NCBI GenBank assembly: GCA_900541715.1
Contig: UQLI01000024.1
Coordinates: 1 to 36,096, forward strand
DNA: 36,096 nt
Source of the DNA: an uncultured Collinsella sp.
Lineage (GTDB): Bacteria > Actinomycetota > Coriobacteriia > Coriobacteriales > Coriobacteriaceae
Reading direction: 5' to 3'
Shown here: piece after piece, positions 30,491 through 36,096 of the stretch
Position numbering within the stretch: position 1 is the stretch's first letter
How the letters are laid out: each line of letters starts with the position of its first letter
The notes under the pieces: model-generated
Databases searched by the model: none
What the model saw: only the letters and a program-made list of their open reading frames with translations
Told to the model about the DNA's origin: nothing
Position numbers and translations under genes: made by a program

Positions 30491-32305
30491 ATGTACTGTC
30501 GACTTCTTCTCAAACTAATCCTAAGAGACAGGGCCGTATGGATCTCTACGCTCGTTCTTGCCGCAGCCTTCTCCATCCCCATTGCGTTCAATTCACCCAT
30601 TTACGGGCCCTTCTTTATGAAGCAGGGCATGCAGGGCTTTGTCGACGCATTCAATACGCGCGCGCCCCAGGCCAGCGGCATAGACCTATCGCCAGAGCAG
30701 CAAGTCGACGCAGAGCTTGCAAGATACGCGAACGCCGCTCTTGCCGCCCAAACCGACGCCGCCTTTCTCGATTCTGCCGAGAGCTACTACGCGCTCATGG
30801 GCGAAGGCTTCCAATCCGGGTCCATCGTGGGAGACCGAGAGACCAATGCCGCGGAGCTCGCATATTGCCGTGCTCTGAGCAGTTCCGGCATCACGGATAT
30901 CCCGGCCTCCGCAAGCGATCTGCCGTTCCTCTCCTTCCTGCCCTACGCCATTGCCCAGGCGCCGTCCTTCCTTCCCTTCATCCCCTTCCTTCTCTCGTCG
31001 ATACTCGTGCTCGGCGCCACAAGGCCCGGGACCCTGGCGGCAAAGGCGCCCGTGCCCAAATTCCGGCGCCTTATCCAGACCGTGTTTTCGATAATCGGCG
31101 CGGGGACCGCGATGCTCCTCGTCGGCCTTGCGCCCGGGGGTATTTACGCCTTGGCCCTAAACGGCTTCGGGCAGATCGGGTACCCGATCGCCTTCTTCCA
31201 TGACGGCGCGCTCACTACCACGACCGCGGGAAACGTCTTCACGACCATACTTCTCGCGCTGCTCGCGGGTGGAACCTTGATATCCGTTTGTTCCGTCGTC
31301 CTATCGACCGCAACGAGGCGCGTCTTCGCGGGCCCCCTTACCTCCGCGCTGCTTGTCGCGGCCCCGGCATTCCCGTTATTGTCCGATTCGGCACTGGGGC
31401 ATAACGCCGCGCTCGAGCTCCTGCCGCTGGCCGTGTTCTCGCCTATCGAGGCAACGGGTTACGTAGGATGCTTCCCGACAGAATTCATTGGCTCCGGTTC
31501 GGGCGGCGCATCGATGCTTGCCGTGGCCCTGGTATACGTCGCGGTCCTTTTCGCGGTCGGCGCCGTTGTGACGCGTTCGCCCAAACAGGCTGGACCCGCT
31601 AAAAAGCACCATGGGCTCGAGCTCCTGGACGTGAGCGTGGGATACGGGAGCACGACGATACTTTCGATCGGGTCGCTTTCCTTGGGCCCGGGAACGGCGG
31701 CGGGGCTCGTCGCTCCCAACGGCTCGGGGAAAACCACCCTTCTTGAAGCGCTGTCGGGCCAATTTCCCACCCGCATCCGCTCGGGAAGCCTGGTGGCAGA
31801 CGGAATCAGCCAACGTCGATCAGCCGAATTCGCAGAACTCGTCTACCTGAGCTCTTCGGGCGGCACGGATCTCTATCCCACGCTATCAGCCCTCGAGCAC
31901 CTTGCTTTCGTTAGGGAGGCGTGGAAATCGGCCACCGACATCGACTCGCTCTGCAGCTCCCTCGGAATCTCCCCATATCTCGACAAGCCGACCCGTAAAC
32001 TCTCGACAGGAATGAAGCAGCAGGTAAAGCTTGCCATGGCGATATCGACCGGTTGCCCGTACCTTATCCTCGATGAACCGCTGAACGGCCTCGATCCGGG
32101 AAAGCGGAAAACCTCCTGCGACGCGATGCGCAGCGAAGTGGCGCGGGGACGCAGCGTGCTCATTTCAAGCCACCTGCTCGACGACCTGGCAGACCTCACC
32201 GACTCGTTCTACTTCATCGAGGCCGGCACGCTCGTGGAAAAGATCAAGTCGTCCTCGCAGACGCTCAAGCAGGAATACCTCGATACATACGAGGGAGGTG
32301 AATGA
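30491..32305 (+). CDS. Fused permease-ATPase ABC transporter
   Basis: 604 residues combining both halves of an ABC-2-type exporter. The N-terminal part (about 1-360) has a first helix near 15-33, an extracytoplasmic segment of some 120 residues, then about five hydrophobic helices. The C-terminal ATPase (about 375-600) has Walker A APNGSGKTT (near 408), signature LSTGMKQQ (near 503), Walker B LILDEPLNGLD (near 523) and H-loop SSHLLDD. Permease-first fusion is less common than separate genes. Such half-transporters often export peptides or give immunity to them; no substrate gene is obvious. GGTG upstream of the ATG is a weak ribosome site. First gene of the island, overlapped by the next gene's ribosome site. 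Confidence 0.83.
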   Translation: MYCRLLLKLILRDRAVWISTLVLAAAFSIPIAFNSPIYGPFFMKQGMQGFVDAFNTRAPQASGIDLSPEQQVDAELARYANAALAAQTDAAFLDSAESYYALMGEGFQSGSIVGDRETNAAELAYCRALSSSGITDIPASASDLPFLSFLPYAIAQAPSFLPFIPFLLSSILVLGATRPGTLAAKAPVPKFRRLIQTVFSIIGAGTAMLLVGLAPGGIYALALNGFGQIGYPIAFFHDGALTTTTAGNVFTTILLALLAGGTLISVCSVVLSTATRRVFAGPLTSALLVAAPAFPLLSDSALGHNAALELLPLAVFSPIEATGYVGCFPTEFIGSGSGGASMLAVALVYVAVLFAVGAVVTRSPKQAGPAKKHHGLELLDVSVGYGSTTILSIGSLSLGPGTAAGLVAPNGSGKTTLLEALSGQFPTRIRSGSLVADGISQRRSAEFAELVYLSSSGGTDLYPTLSALEHLAFVREAWKSATDIDSLCSSLGISPYLDKPTRKLSTGMKQQVKLAMAISTGCPYLILDEPLNGLDPGKRKTSCDAMRSEVARGRSVLISSHLLDDLADLTDSFYFIEAGTLVEKIKSSSQTLKQEYLDTYEGGE

Positions 32306-32306
32306 C

Positions 32307-32735
32307 ATGATAGGCAAGAGCTATGCAAAGATAGCGATTGTTGGCTTTGTACTTTGTCTTGCAATGGTGCTATGTGCATCATTTGCGAGGTATAGGTCCG
32401 AGCAGTCGTTCATCAATGGCGCTGAAAATGGGTTTGGCATAGACGGGATGTATGTCAACGATGGCGCGACCAGGCCGTCTATGGCGATTCTTGCAGGCGA
32501 AGATATGGAATGGCAAATCTGTAATGACGATGGCTCTTGTATGAGTGGTCGTTTGGCCGCAACGAGCGATCCGAATTCGTTTGATCTTCTCGACAATGAT
32601 GGATCGGATTGCGGTTCAGTTCACCTGTCGTATGCATCACGAGACGGGATGGACGGCATTCTCTACGTCTCCCACGAGACTGGCGATTTCAAGATGCGCA
32701 GGACTAACCGAGTGCCGGCTTTTATCGAGGAGTGA
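32307..32735 (+). CDS. Small membrane-anchored protein paired with the ABC gene
   Basis: 142 residues, not recognised. One membrane helix near the N-terminus (IAIVGFVLCLAMVLCASFA), then an extracytoplasmic domain with four cysteines in pairs (QICNDDGSCMSG, GSDCGS) and an ending KMRRTNRVPAFIEE. ATG 32307 was chosen because GGGAGG (32293-32298) is 8 nt upstream; it begins one base after the ABC stop, so the two are coupled. It could be an accessory or immunity subunit. Base composition is more AT-rich than the ABC gene. Confidence 0.68.
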   Translation: MIGKSYAKIAIVGFVLCLAMVLCASFARYRSEQSFINGAENGFGIDGMYVNDGATRPSMAILAGEDMEWQICNDDGSCMSGRLAATSDPNSFDLLDNDGSDCGSVHLSYASRDGMDGILYVSHETGDFKMRRTNRVPAFIEE

Positions 32736-32740
32736 GAATT

Positions 32741-32769
32741 CCTGGCGGTCTGCCGATCACGCCGCCAGG
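32741..32769 (+). terminator. Hairpin after the ABC pair
   Basis: CCTGGCGG (32741-32748) pairs with CCGCCAGG (32762-32769), 13-nt loop, 5 nt after the stop. No T-run, so termination is uncertain. Confidence 0.5.
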
Positions 32770-32843
32770 GTATCGAACCCCGCATTCATCCGTACACACA
32801 CGGATGAATGCGGGAAGTGTCCGGATGAAGTTGATAATCAAGG
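32766..32843 (+). repeat. Hairpin element, copy 1 (inverted relative to 35861-35939)
   Basis: A 15-bp perfect palindrome (32779-32793 with 32800-32814) followed by a conserved stretch ending at 32843 that contains an ATG (32825) and codes for MKLIIK. A related 79-nt copy lies at 35861-35939 on the other strand, with about 65 of 79 positions equal. Several stem differences are compensatory (G-C against A-T, T-A against C-G). After MKLIIK the frame here soon stops (about 20 codons). Confidence 0.75.
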
Positions 32844-32861
32844 AAACAATACCGTTCTGCC

Positions 32862-33173
32862 TGGGACGGCTTTGGCCTGGACTTTAACTACAACATCGCG
32901 ATCGACACTTATCAGCTCGCGCGACGCGCATGGCCAGATCTCGGACGCTGGTGCATGGAGGACCTTCGAGATTTACTGGACATCCAAAACGACGACGCAC
33001 ACCGCGTGCTCGCCGACTGCGAAGACGAGATGGCTGTCTACAATGCGATCAGAAACGGCGTGAAGTCCGGAGAGCTTTCTGTCGAACCGCCGCGCCGTCG
33101 CGCGAGCCGACCGGGCGACCCGGGCAATCTGGCCCCGGATCTCCCGGTCGTATTCCTACGATATCGCCCCTAG
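32862..33173 (+). pseudogene. Remnant of a DnaQ-like 3'-5' exonuclease
   Basis: The open frame gives FNYNIAIDTYQLARRAWPDL, then LRDLLDIQNDDAHRVLADCE and DEMAVYNAI. IDTxxLAR and H-R-x-L-x-D-x-x-x are the Exo II/III region of DEDDh exonucleases (DNA polymerase III epsilon type); the Exo I part with its DxE is missing. The first in-frame ATG is only at 32955, and the upstream junction is the copy-1 hairpin element. Interpreted as a 5'-truncated relic; a short functional protein is unlikely. Confidence 0.5.
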
Positions 33174-33185
33174 ATCACCAATGTG

Positions 33186-33425
33186 TCAGATAAAGAATGA
33201 GGCAATGGCTATGATCACGCCTACGGCAGATGCAGCGACTGCGCCTTTTTTCCTCTCCTTTAGTCCGACGAATAGGGTTGCCGTAAAGTAAAGGGCGGAA
33301 ATGCAGTCTATGGCAAGCAAAACGAGTTCCTTGGGCGGTTTCAGCAAAAGGTCGCTAGCAAAGAGTAATGCAAGCAGGGCAAAGCCGATTGTGACCAAGT
33401 ATCTTGATTGATTTTGCGACAGCAT
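33186..33425 (-). CDS. Small three-helix membrane protein
   Basis: 79 residues, not recognised. Three hydrophobic segments: YLVTIGFALLALLFASDLLL, LVLLAIDCISALYFTATLFV and AVAASAVGVIIAIASFFI, with Lys-rich turns (KERKKG). GAAAGG lies 9 nt before ATG 33425. It begins 13 nt after a 37-residue frame on the same strand, which may be its partner. Immunity-type or regulator of a transporter are possible roles, without direct support. Confidence 0.62.
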   Translation of the reverse strand: MLSQNQSRYLVTIGFALLALLFASDLLLKPPKELVLLAIDCISALYFTATLFVGLKERKKGAVAASAVGVIIAIASFFI

Positions 33426-33437
33426 GGCAACTGCCTT

Positions 33438-33551
33438 TCAGAACATGCAAGTGAAAAGTCGGTACGATGTCATTGCGGTTGCAAACAAGCCGCCGTCAGG
33501 ACCGGTTGTCACGAGACCGGCGATAATGCATTTTCTCGGTTTCCAGCTCAT
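33438..33551 (-). CDS. 37-residue small protein upstream of the membrane protein
   Basis: Starts MSWKPRKC, followed by the hydrophobic, Gly-containing segment IIAGLVTTGPDGGLFATAM and ends LFTCMF. GAGAGGGG lies 6 nt before ATG 33551; an in-frame ATG six codons upstream also exists. The following - strand gene begins 13 nt after its stop. A basic head with a hydrophobic Gly-rich body and two cysteines could be a leader peptide, small toxin or bacteriocin-like peptide. Too short for certainty. Confidence 0.4.
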   Translation of the reverse strand: MSWKPRKCIIAGLVTTGPDGGLFATAMTSYRLFTCMF

Positions 33552-33659
33552 GACAGACCCCTCTCTCATGGTGCAACGCATACATTATGAGATACGCACA
33601 TTATCTCGCTAATCAATTTCAATATCCATCATCCAACTAAAGAATACTGACTCACTGGT

Positions 33660-33959
33660 TCAGCGACGATGCGTTTTTACCCTCGCGTCCCCACTCGCCG
33701 CGTCGACGGTCGGAAGGGTCTCCGTCTCGCAATCAGCGACCTTGTAACCGTATCTGTCGAGCCAGGCGGCAAGCACGTCCCAATCGACGCGCTTCCAGTC
33801 GCCGCCCGGCGCGTGCTGCATCACGAGGCCTCCGGCGACCATGAGCGCGTGGATATGCCCTCCTTGCAGGCCAGCGATGATCCCGCCGGTGCATACGATG
33901 CCAGGTCGCTGTGCCGGTATGGCGCAAACGTATTGGCCTTTGTGCCCCTTTTGGCAACT
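33660..33959 (-). pseudogene. Truncated unknown gene fragment
   Basis: On the - strand an open frame of 100 codons (33959 down to the stop at 33660) reads CQKGHKGQYVC ... CTGGIIAGLQGGHIHALMVA and then DWKRVDWDVLAAWLDRYGYK. Its sense appears protein-like (GC-rich third positions, plausible helix at the end), but the only ATG starts are deep inside (33842, 33821), leaving the Cys-containing beginning without a start. Probably a 5'-truncated relic. Family not recognised. Confidence 0.35.
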
Positions 33960-33963
33960 TTAG

Positions 33964-33996
33964 CATGGCTGTAGGTTAAACCAACCCACAGCCATG
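33964..33996. repeat. Hairpin
   Basis: CATGGCTGT (33964-33972) pairs with ACAGCCATG (33988-33996), with GGTT/AACC continuing after one mismatch. It lies 20 nt before the next + strand gene and may be a terminator remnant; no T-run. Confidence 0.5.
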
Positions 33997-34015
33997 AGCA
34001 CGTTAACGTAGTACT

Positions 34016-34435
34016 ATGCTAATTACACGGATAAGGCAGGGGTATTTTTCTTTGGCGAATAAATTTGTATTTCATGGCAAGGGGAGTGGCGTTAAGGTTT
34101 TCATCGCTATATCAGTTGCCGTGTTCGCATTCTCTGCGCTATTTCTAAAAGTGGAGCGTTGCCAAAAAGATAGCGGAGGTGACTATTCACATTTGTGGTT
34201 CGTGAGCGGATTGGTGTTGAACGTTGACAGCTCTGGCGATTTTACCATGTCGGTCGAAAGCGAAGATCCATATAACGACGGGTCTGATCGTCTGACCATT
34301 CTGGTTGATTCAGAACATACGCGCTATGTAAGCGATAGCCCCGTGAGCGTTGGGTCTAAAGTCAAGGTAGGCTATTTTCTCGATTCCCGAAAGAAAAATA
34401 CGATTCGCTGCTCTTCTGTGGATGTGTTGGAATAA
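34016..34435 (+). CDS. Small membrane-anchored protein, possible OB-like domain
   Basis: 139 residues, family not recognised. A basic N-terminus is followed by one hydrophobic helix (VKVFIAISVAVFAFSALFL, about 27-45) and an extracytoplasmic beta-rich domain (VSGLVLNVDSSGDFTMSVES ... VSVGSKVKVGYF), a strand pattern reminiscent of small OB-fold proteins. ATG 34016 lacks a clear ribosome site; TTG 34054 after GCAGGGG is an alternative. A strong terminator follows. AT-richer than the chromosome on the left. Confidence 0.58.
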   Translation: MLITRIRQGYFSLANKFVFHGKGSGVKVFIAISVAVFAFSALFLKVERCQKDSGGDYSHLWFVSGLVLNVDSSGDFTMSVESEDPYNDGSDRLTILVDSEHTRYVSDSPVSVGSKVKVGYFLDSRKKNTIRCSSVDVLE

Positions 34436-34468
34436 TTTTTGAGTAACTATCAGTAAAAAGCTGCGAGC

Positions 34469-34498
34469 AAAGGCCGCTCCACGTGGGGCGGCCTTTTT
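34469..34498 (+). terminator. Rho-independent terminator
   Basis: AAAGGCCGC (34469-34477) pairs with GCGGCCTTT (34488-34496), then TT. Inner CCACGTGG adds pairing. It ends the gene at 34016-34435. Confidence 0.85.
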
Positions 34499-34786
34499 GG
34501 TGGATAGACGTTGCGGAGGATGATTGATTGACGTTTTTACTCCGCATGGAAATCGAGTGAGGATTCTGTTCCGCGAGGGGCGTGTTTTGAGGCTCTTGGC
34601 GGTACGTAATTCTCGTTCGGCGTCTTGACGGGACAAAACCCTCGGTTGACTTTTTGAACCGTCCCTAGAATCACTGTTACGATAAAAACGGGGGGGGGTA
34701 ACTTCGCGGACACGGCCTAGCGCGCTGCCATCCAGTGCCGATTCTGCCATACTCGCAATTCGGCGAGGATGAGGAGTATGAATTGA
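34499..34786. other. Gene-free stretch with nine-G tract
   Basis: No supported gene. A run of nine G (34690-34698) follows AAAAC. Long frames on the - strand here begin in unlikely places and lack ribosome sites. The Arg/Ser-rich text they would encode looks like non-coding DNA, and the stretch may be part of a dispersed genomic repeat. Confidence 0.35.
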
Positions 34787-34788
34787 TC

Positions 34789-34825
34789 GGGGCTTATAGG
34801 ACAAAATGTGTGTCCTATAAGCCCC
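34789..34825. repeat. 15-bp perfect hairpin
   Basis: GGGGCTTATAGGACA (34789-34803) is the exact complement of TGTCCTATAAGCCCC (34811-34825), loop of 7 nt. No T-run on either side. Confidence 0.7.
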
Positions 34826-34903
34826 AAGGATGACGATTCCAATACGGATGACGACACCAAAACCGGCATCGACGGCTCCATGGACGATTCGGATTCCAAA
34901 TAG
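34826..34903 (+). pseudogene. Acidic C-terminal tail relic
   Basis: The + frame ending in TAG at 34903 reads KDDDSNTDDDTKTGIDGS, then MDDSDSK. A low-complexity acidic tail like this normally ends a longer surface or membrane protein; here the frame is closed just upstream (TGA at 34784) and crosses the hairpin. Likely a gene-end relic, weakly supported. Confidence 0.25.
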
Positions 34904-34918
34904 GCCCTGTTAGTTGAT

Positions 34919-35356
34919 CTACTTCTTTGCCGGTGACGTATACGAAACCGCTATACCCGCGGCAATTGCCATGAGACAGCTCGCGATGAATCCGAACTCA
35001 TACTTCAAAACGTTTGTTGCGGTCAGGGCGATAATCAACACGGTCGCAATTTGCAGAATTATCATTATTGCGAAGAGATTGATTCCTTGTTTGGCCGAAG
35101 TCGCTGAGTGAGTTTGGCTTTGTTGATTCAGGTTGTAGCTGACAACAAAAGCGACCAGTTCGCTTGATACGGGGCCGACTACATAGAAAAAGATTGCGTC
35201 AATGAAGCCTATAGTGTTGTAAGTTGTTTTGCCGGAAAAAACAGCGTATAAAGCATATCCAAATCTTGGCTGATTCATGTATGAGTACGAAAAGACGAAG
35301 AGCGTCAATATTGCTACTATCAGAAGTGCATTCAGGACAAATCGTTTGCTTTTCAT
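34919..35356 (-). CDS. Small four-helix membrane protein
   Basis: 145 residues, not recognised. About four hydrophobic helices: FVLNALLIVAILTLFVFSYS, FIDAIFFYVVGPVSSELVAF, INLFAIMIILQIATVLIIAL and FIASCLMAIAAGIAVSYT. A short Gln/Ser/Thr stretch lies between helices 2 and 3. ATG 35356 follows GAAGGAG by 6 nt; the open frame to 35440 is not needed. Its AT-rich codons (AAA, TTT, ATT) contrast with the chromosomal genes and suggest acquisition. Confidence 0.65.
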   Translation of the reverse strand: MKSKRFVLNALLIVAILTLFVFSYSYMNQPRFGYALYAVFSGKTTYNTIGFIDAIFFYVVGPVSSELVAFVVSYNLNQQSQTHSATSAKQGINLFAIMIILQIATVLIIALTATNVLKYEFGFIASCLMAIAAGIAVSYTSPAKK

Positions 35357-35452
35357 CGATCGCTCCTTCCGGGTGACTCTTATTTGTAATTCTACAGCAT
35401 CCATTTGTTTTTCAAAGAATTTGACTGTCCTAAATAACATGCACTTTCGCTG

Positions 35453-35482
35453 GAGGGTCGCTGTTTGGCGGCCCTCTTTTTT
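35453..35482 (+). terminator. Rho-independent terminator with no gene before it
   Basis: GAGGGTCGC (35453-35461) pairs with GCGGCCCTC (35468-35476), one G-T pair, then six T. There is no + strand gene within the preceding 550 nt; it may end a small RNA, perhaps antisense to the 5' end of the - strand membrane protein gene. Confidence 0.8.
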
Positions 35483-35529
35483 GCACAGGCGCGGTGGGAT
35501 GGTAATAATCGGGCGGGAGTCAGCCGCTC

Positions 35530-35595
35530 TGATAGAATCGTCCTTGCTGTCGGCAGCCCTCGTGCCGGGCAGAGCTCTCCATCCGATGGGAGGTG
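35530..35595 (+). promoter_or_regulatory. Extended -10 promoter and structured leader of the toxin-like ORF
   Basis: TGATAGAAT (35530-35538) is an extended -10. The leader contains CGGCA/TGCCG and CTCC (35577-35580), which can pair with GGAG in the ribosome site (35588-35593), so initiation may be masked, as is common for type I toxins. Confidence 0.5.
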
Positions 35596-35601
35596 ATGCC
35601 C

Positions 35602-35727
35602 ATGACCGATTTCACCGAGCTCGTGAAGCTCCTGACCGCTATGGTCTCGCTCCTCACGGCCCTTGTCGGCCTTTCCAAGGCACTCAAGCAGGGTTCGAAG
35701 CCCAAAAAGAAAGGCCACCGTCGCTAA
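35602..35727 (+). CDS. 41-residue hydrophobic peptide, type I toxin-like
   Basis: Starts MTDFTELVKLLTAMV, continues with a Leu/Val/Ala-rich helix (SLLTALVGLSKAL) and ends in the basic tail KPKKKGHRR. GGGAGG (35588-35593) is 8 nt upstream of ATG 35602; ATG 35596 in frame is too close to it. A short amphipathic or membrane helix with a Lys/Arg tail is the general form of Hol-Tox/TxpA/Fst-like toxins, but no family is matched by sequence. Its stop codon overlaps the stop of a - strand small ORF by three to four bases, so their transcripts would pair at their 3' ends. Confidence 0.55.
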   Translation: MTDFTELVKLLTAMVSLLTALVGLSKALKQGSKPKKKGHRR

Positions 35728-35879
35728 GACGATGACCCAACTTCATTAAGCAACGGCTCTGCCCAGCTCTCTACAACTTGGGCTGCCGTCGGAACCATTT
35801 TACCCTCCTGACGAGGAATTCGTCCATATTTCAAAAACCAAATTGCGTTTGCTATCGAAGCCTTGATTATCAACTTCAT
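35724..35879 (-). CDS. 51-residue small protein behind hairpin element copy 2
   Basis: Begins MKLIIKASIANAIWFLKYG, then RIPRQEGKMVPTAAQVVES and WAEPLLNEVGSSS. GGGAGGTG lies in the hairpin element upstream of ATG 35879. The MKLIIK start is also encoded by copy 1 at 32825, where the rest is lost. No family recognised. It converges on the toxin-like gene with overlapping stop codons and could be a partner or merely a relic. Confidence 0.5.
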   Translation of the reverse strand: MKLIIKASIANAIWFLKYGRIPRQEGKMVPTAAQVVESWAEPLLNEVGSSS

Positions 35880-35939
35880 CCGAACACCTCCCACATTCAT
35901 TCGCACATGTGCGGATGAATGTGGGAACCCGATACCCTG
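35861..35939 (-). repeat. Hairpin element, copy 2
   Basis: Inverted relative to copy 1 at 32766-32843. Arms 35890-35906 and 35909-35925 (17 bp, one G-T pair, 2-nt loop). Flanks include the MKLIIK start on one side and GATACCCTG on the other, both conserved in copy 1. It borders the transposase gene at 35919. Confidence 0.75.
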
Positions 35940-36096
35940 AGGGCCGGACCCGCCGGCCCCGGGAGATCGGAGGACGGCCGGTCCGGAAAGAGGAAGAAGG
36001 GTTCCGCGGAGGCGGCCCCGAGGGCCTACGGCAGGCTCACCAGGCACGAGCGGGACACGGTCCAGAGGATGCTGGAGCGCAGGGCCTCGTGCAGGG
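35919..36096 (+). CDS. IS30-type transposase, N-terminal part (runs off the window)
   Basis: From ATG 35919 one frame is open to the window end (59 codons). It reads a Gly/Arg/Lys-rich lead (SGKRKKGSAEAAPR) and then AYGRLTRHERDTVQRMLERR, which resembles the opening helix-turn-helix of IS30 transposases (Y-x-x-L-T-x-x-E-R-x-x-I-x-x-L-L). The DDE catalytic domain would lie outside. The stretch is much more GC-rich than the island to its left. The exact start is uncertain because the ATG lies inside the hairpin element and no ribosome site is clear. Confidence 0.55.
   Translation, partial: MWEPDTLRAGPAGPGRSEDGRSGKRKKGSAEAAPRAYGRLTRHERDTVQRMLERRASCR

Noticed and set aside
33669..33974. 101-codon + strand frame
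   Set aside because: Opposite strand of a more protein-like relic; no ribosome site and no hydrophobic or domain pattern that would favour it.
34310..34804. 164-codon - strand frame crossing a terminator and the nine-G tract
   Set aside because: Runs over a rho-independent terminator, lacks a ribosome site and has Arg/Ser/Pro-rich text typical of non-coding DNA.

Overview
The window looks like part of the chromosome of a coriobacterial actinomycete, most likely Collinsella or a close relative. This is inferred from gene content and order, not from a database match. Evidence: GC-rich coding sequence with strong GC-ending codon bias; a housekeeping gene order close to that of mycobacteria (RNase J, FtsK, PgsA, RecA-RecX, MiaB-MiaA-HflX, LexA, LysM protein, NrdR, Dut); a second actinobacterial cluster (PgsA, GarA-type FHA protein, FtsR-type MerR regulator); and Firmicute-like touches (RNase Y, SpoVS, CGAAC-N4-GTTCG SOS boxes, DegV with DUF1836) typical of deep-branching Coriobacteriia.

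Layout. 1-9364: RNA decay, division and translation genes on the + strand (rnj, ftsK, a RodZ-like protein, yajQ, rimO, pgsA, pncC/cinA-like). 9365-18377: SOS and RNA genes (recA with an SOS box inside its promoter, recX, rny, a GHKL ATPase, spoVS, miaB, miaA, hflX). 18362-21266: a lexA/DUF1624 operon on the - strand, divergent from a LysM membrane protein, followed by nrdR and dut; three LexA boxes lie between the divergent genes. 21267-21731: a gene-free convergent junction with three large hairpins, two of which are diverged copies of one element. 21732-29779: ugtP-like glycosyltransferase, trxB, a DUF1836 regulator and degV that share a palindromic operator, then a - strand operon pgsA2-FHA-merR-apt-NlpC/P60.

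29780-36096: at 30065-30109 lies the 3' 45 nt of a tRNA-Pro(GGG), cut at the anticodon loop, with the tRNA's terminator still behind it. This is the signature of an attachment site, and everything to its right looks like an integrated island: a fused ABC exporter with a small membrane protein, decayed gene pieces, tiny membrane proteins, a type I toxin-like peptide that overlaps an antisense small ORF, two inverted copies of a 78-79 nt hairpin element, and the start of an IS30-type transposase at the window edge.

How they work together: the recA/lexA/LysM set is a complete SOS circuit (sensor, repressor, probable division block). nrdR and dut link it to nucleotide supply. The second operon combines phospholipid synthesis, Ser/Thr-kinase signalling through an FHA protein, an FtsR-like division regulator and a peptidoglycan hydrolase, suggesting coordinated envelope growth.

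The least explained signals are the dut/ugtP hairpin pair, the hairpin that covers the nrdR start codon, the shared DUF1836/degV operator, and the small-ORF region at the right end. Homology calls rest on motifs read by eye.
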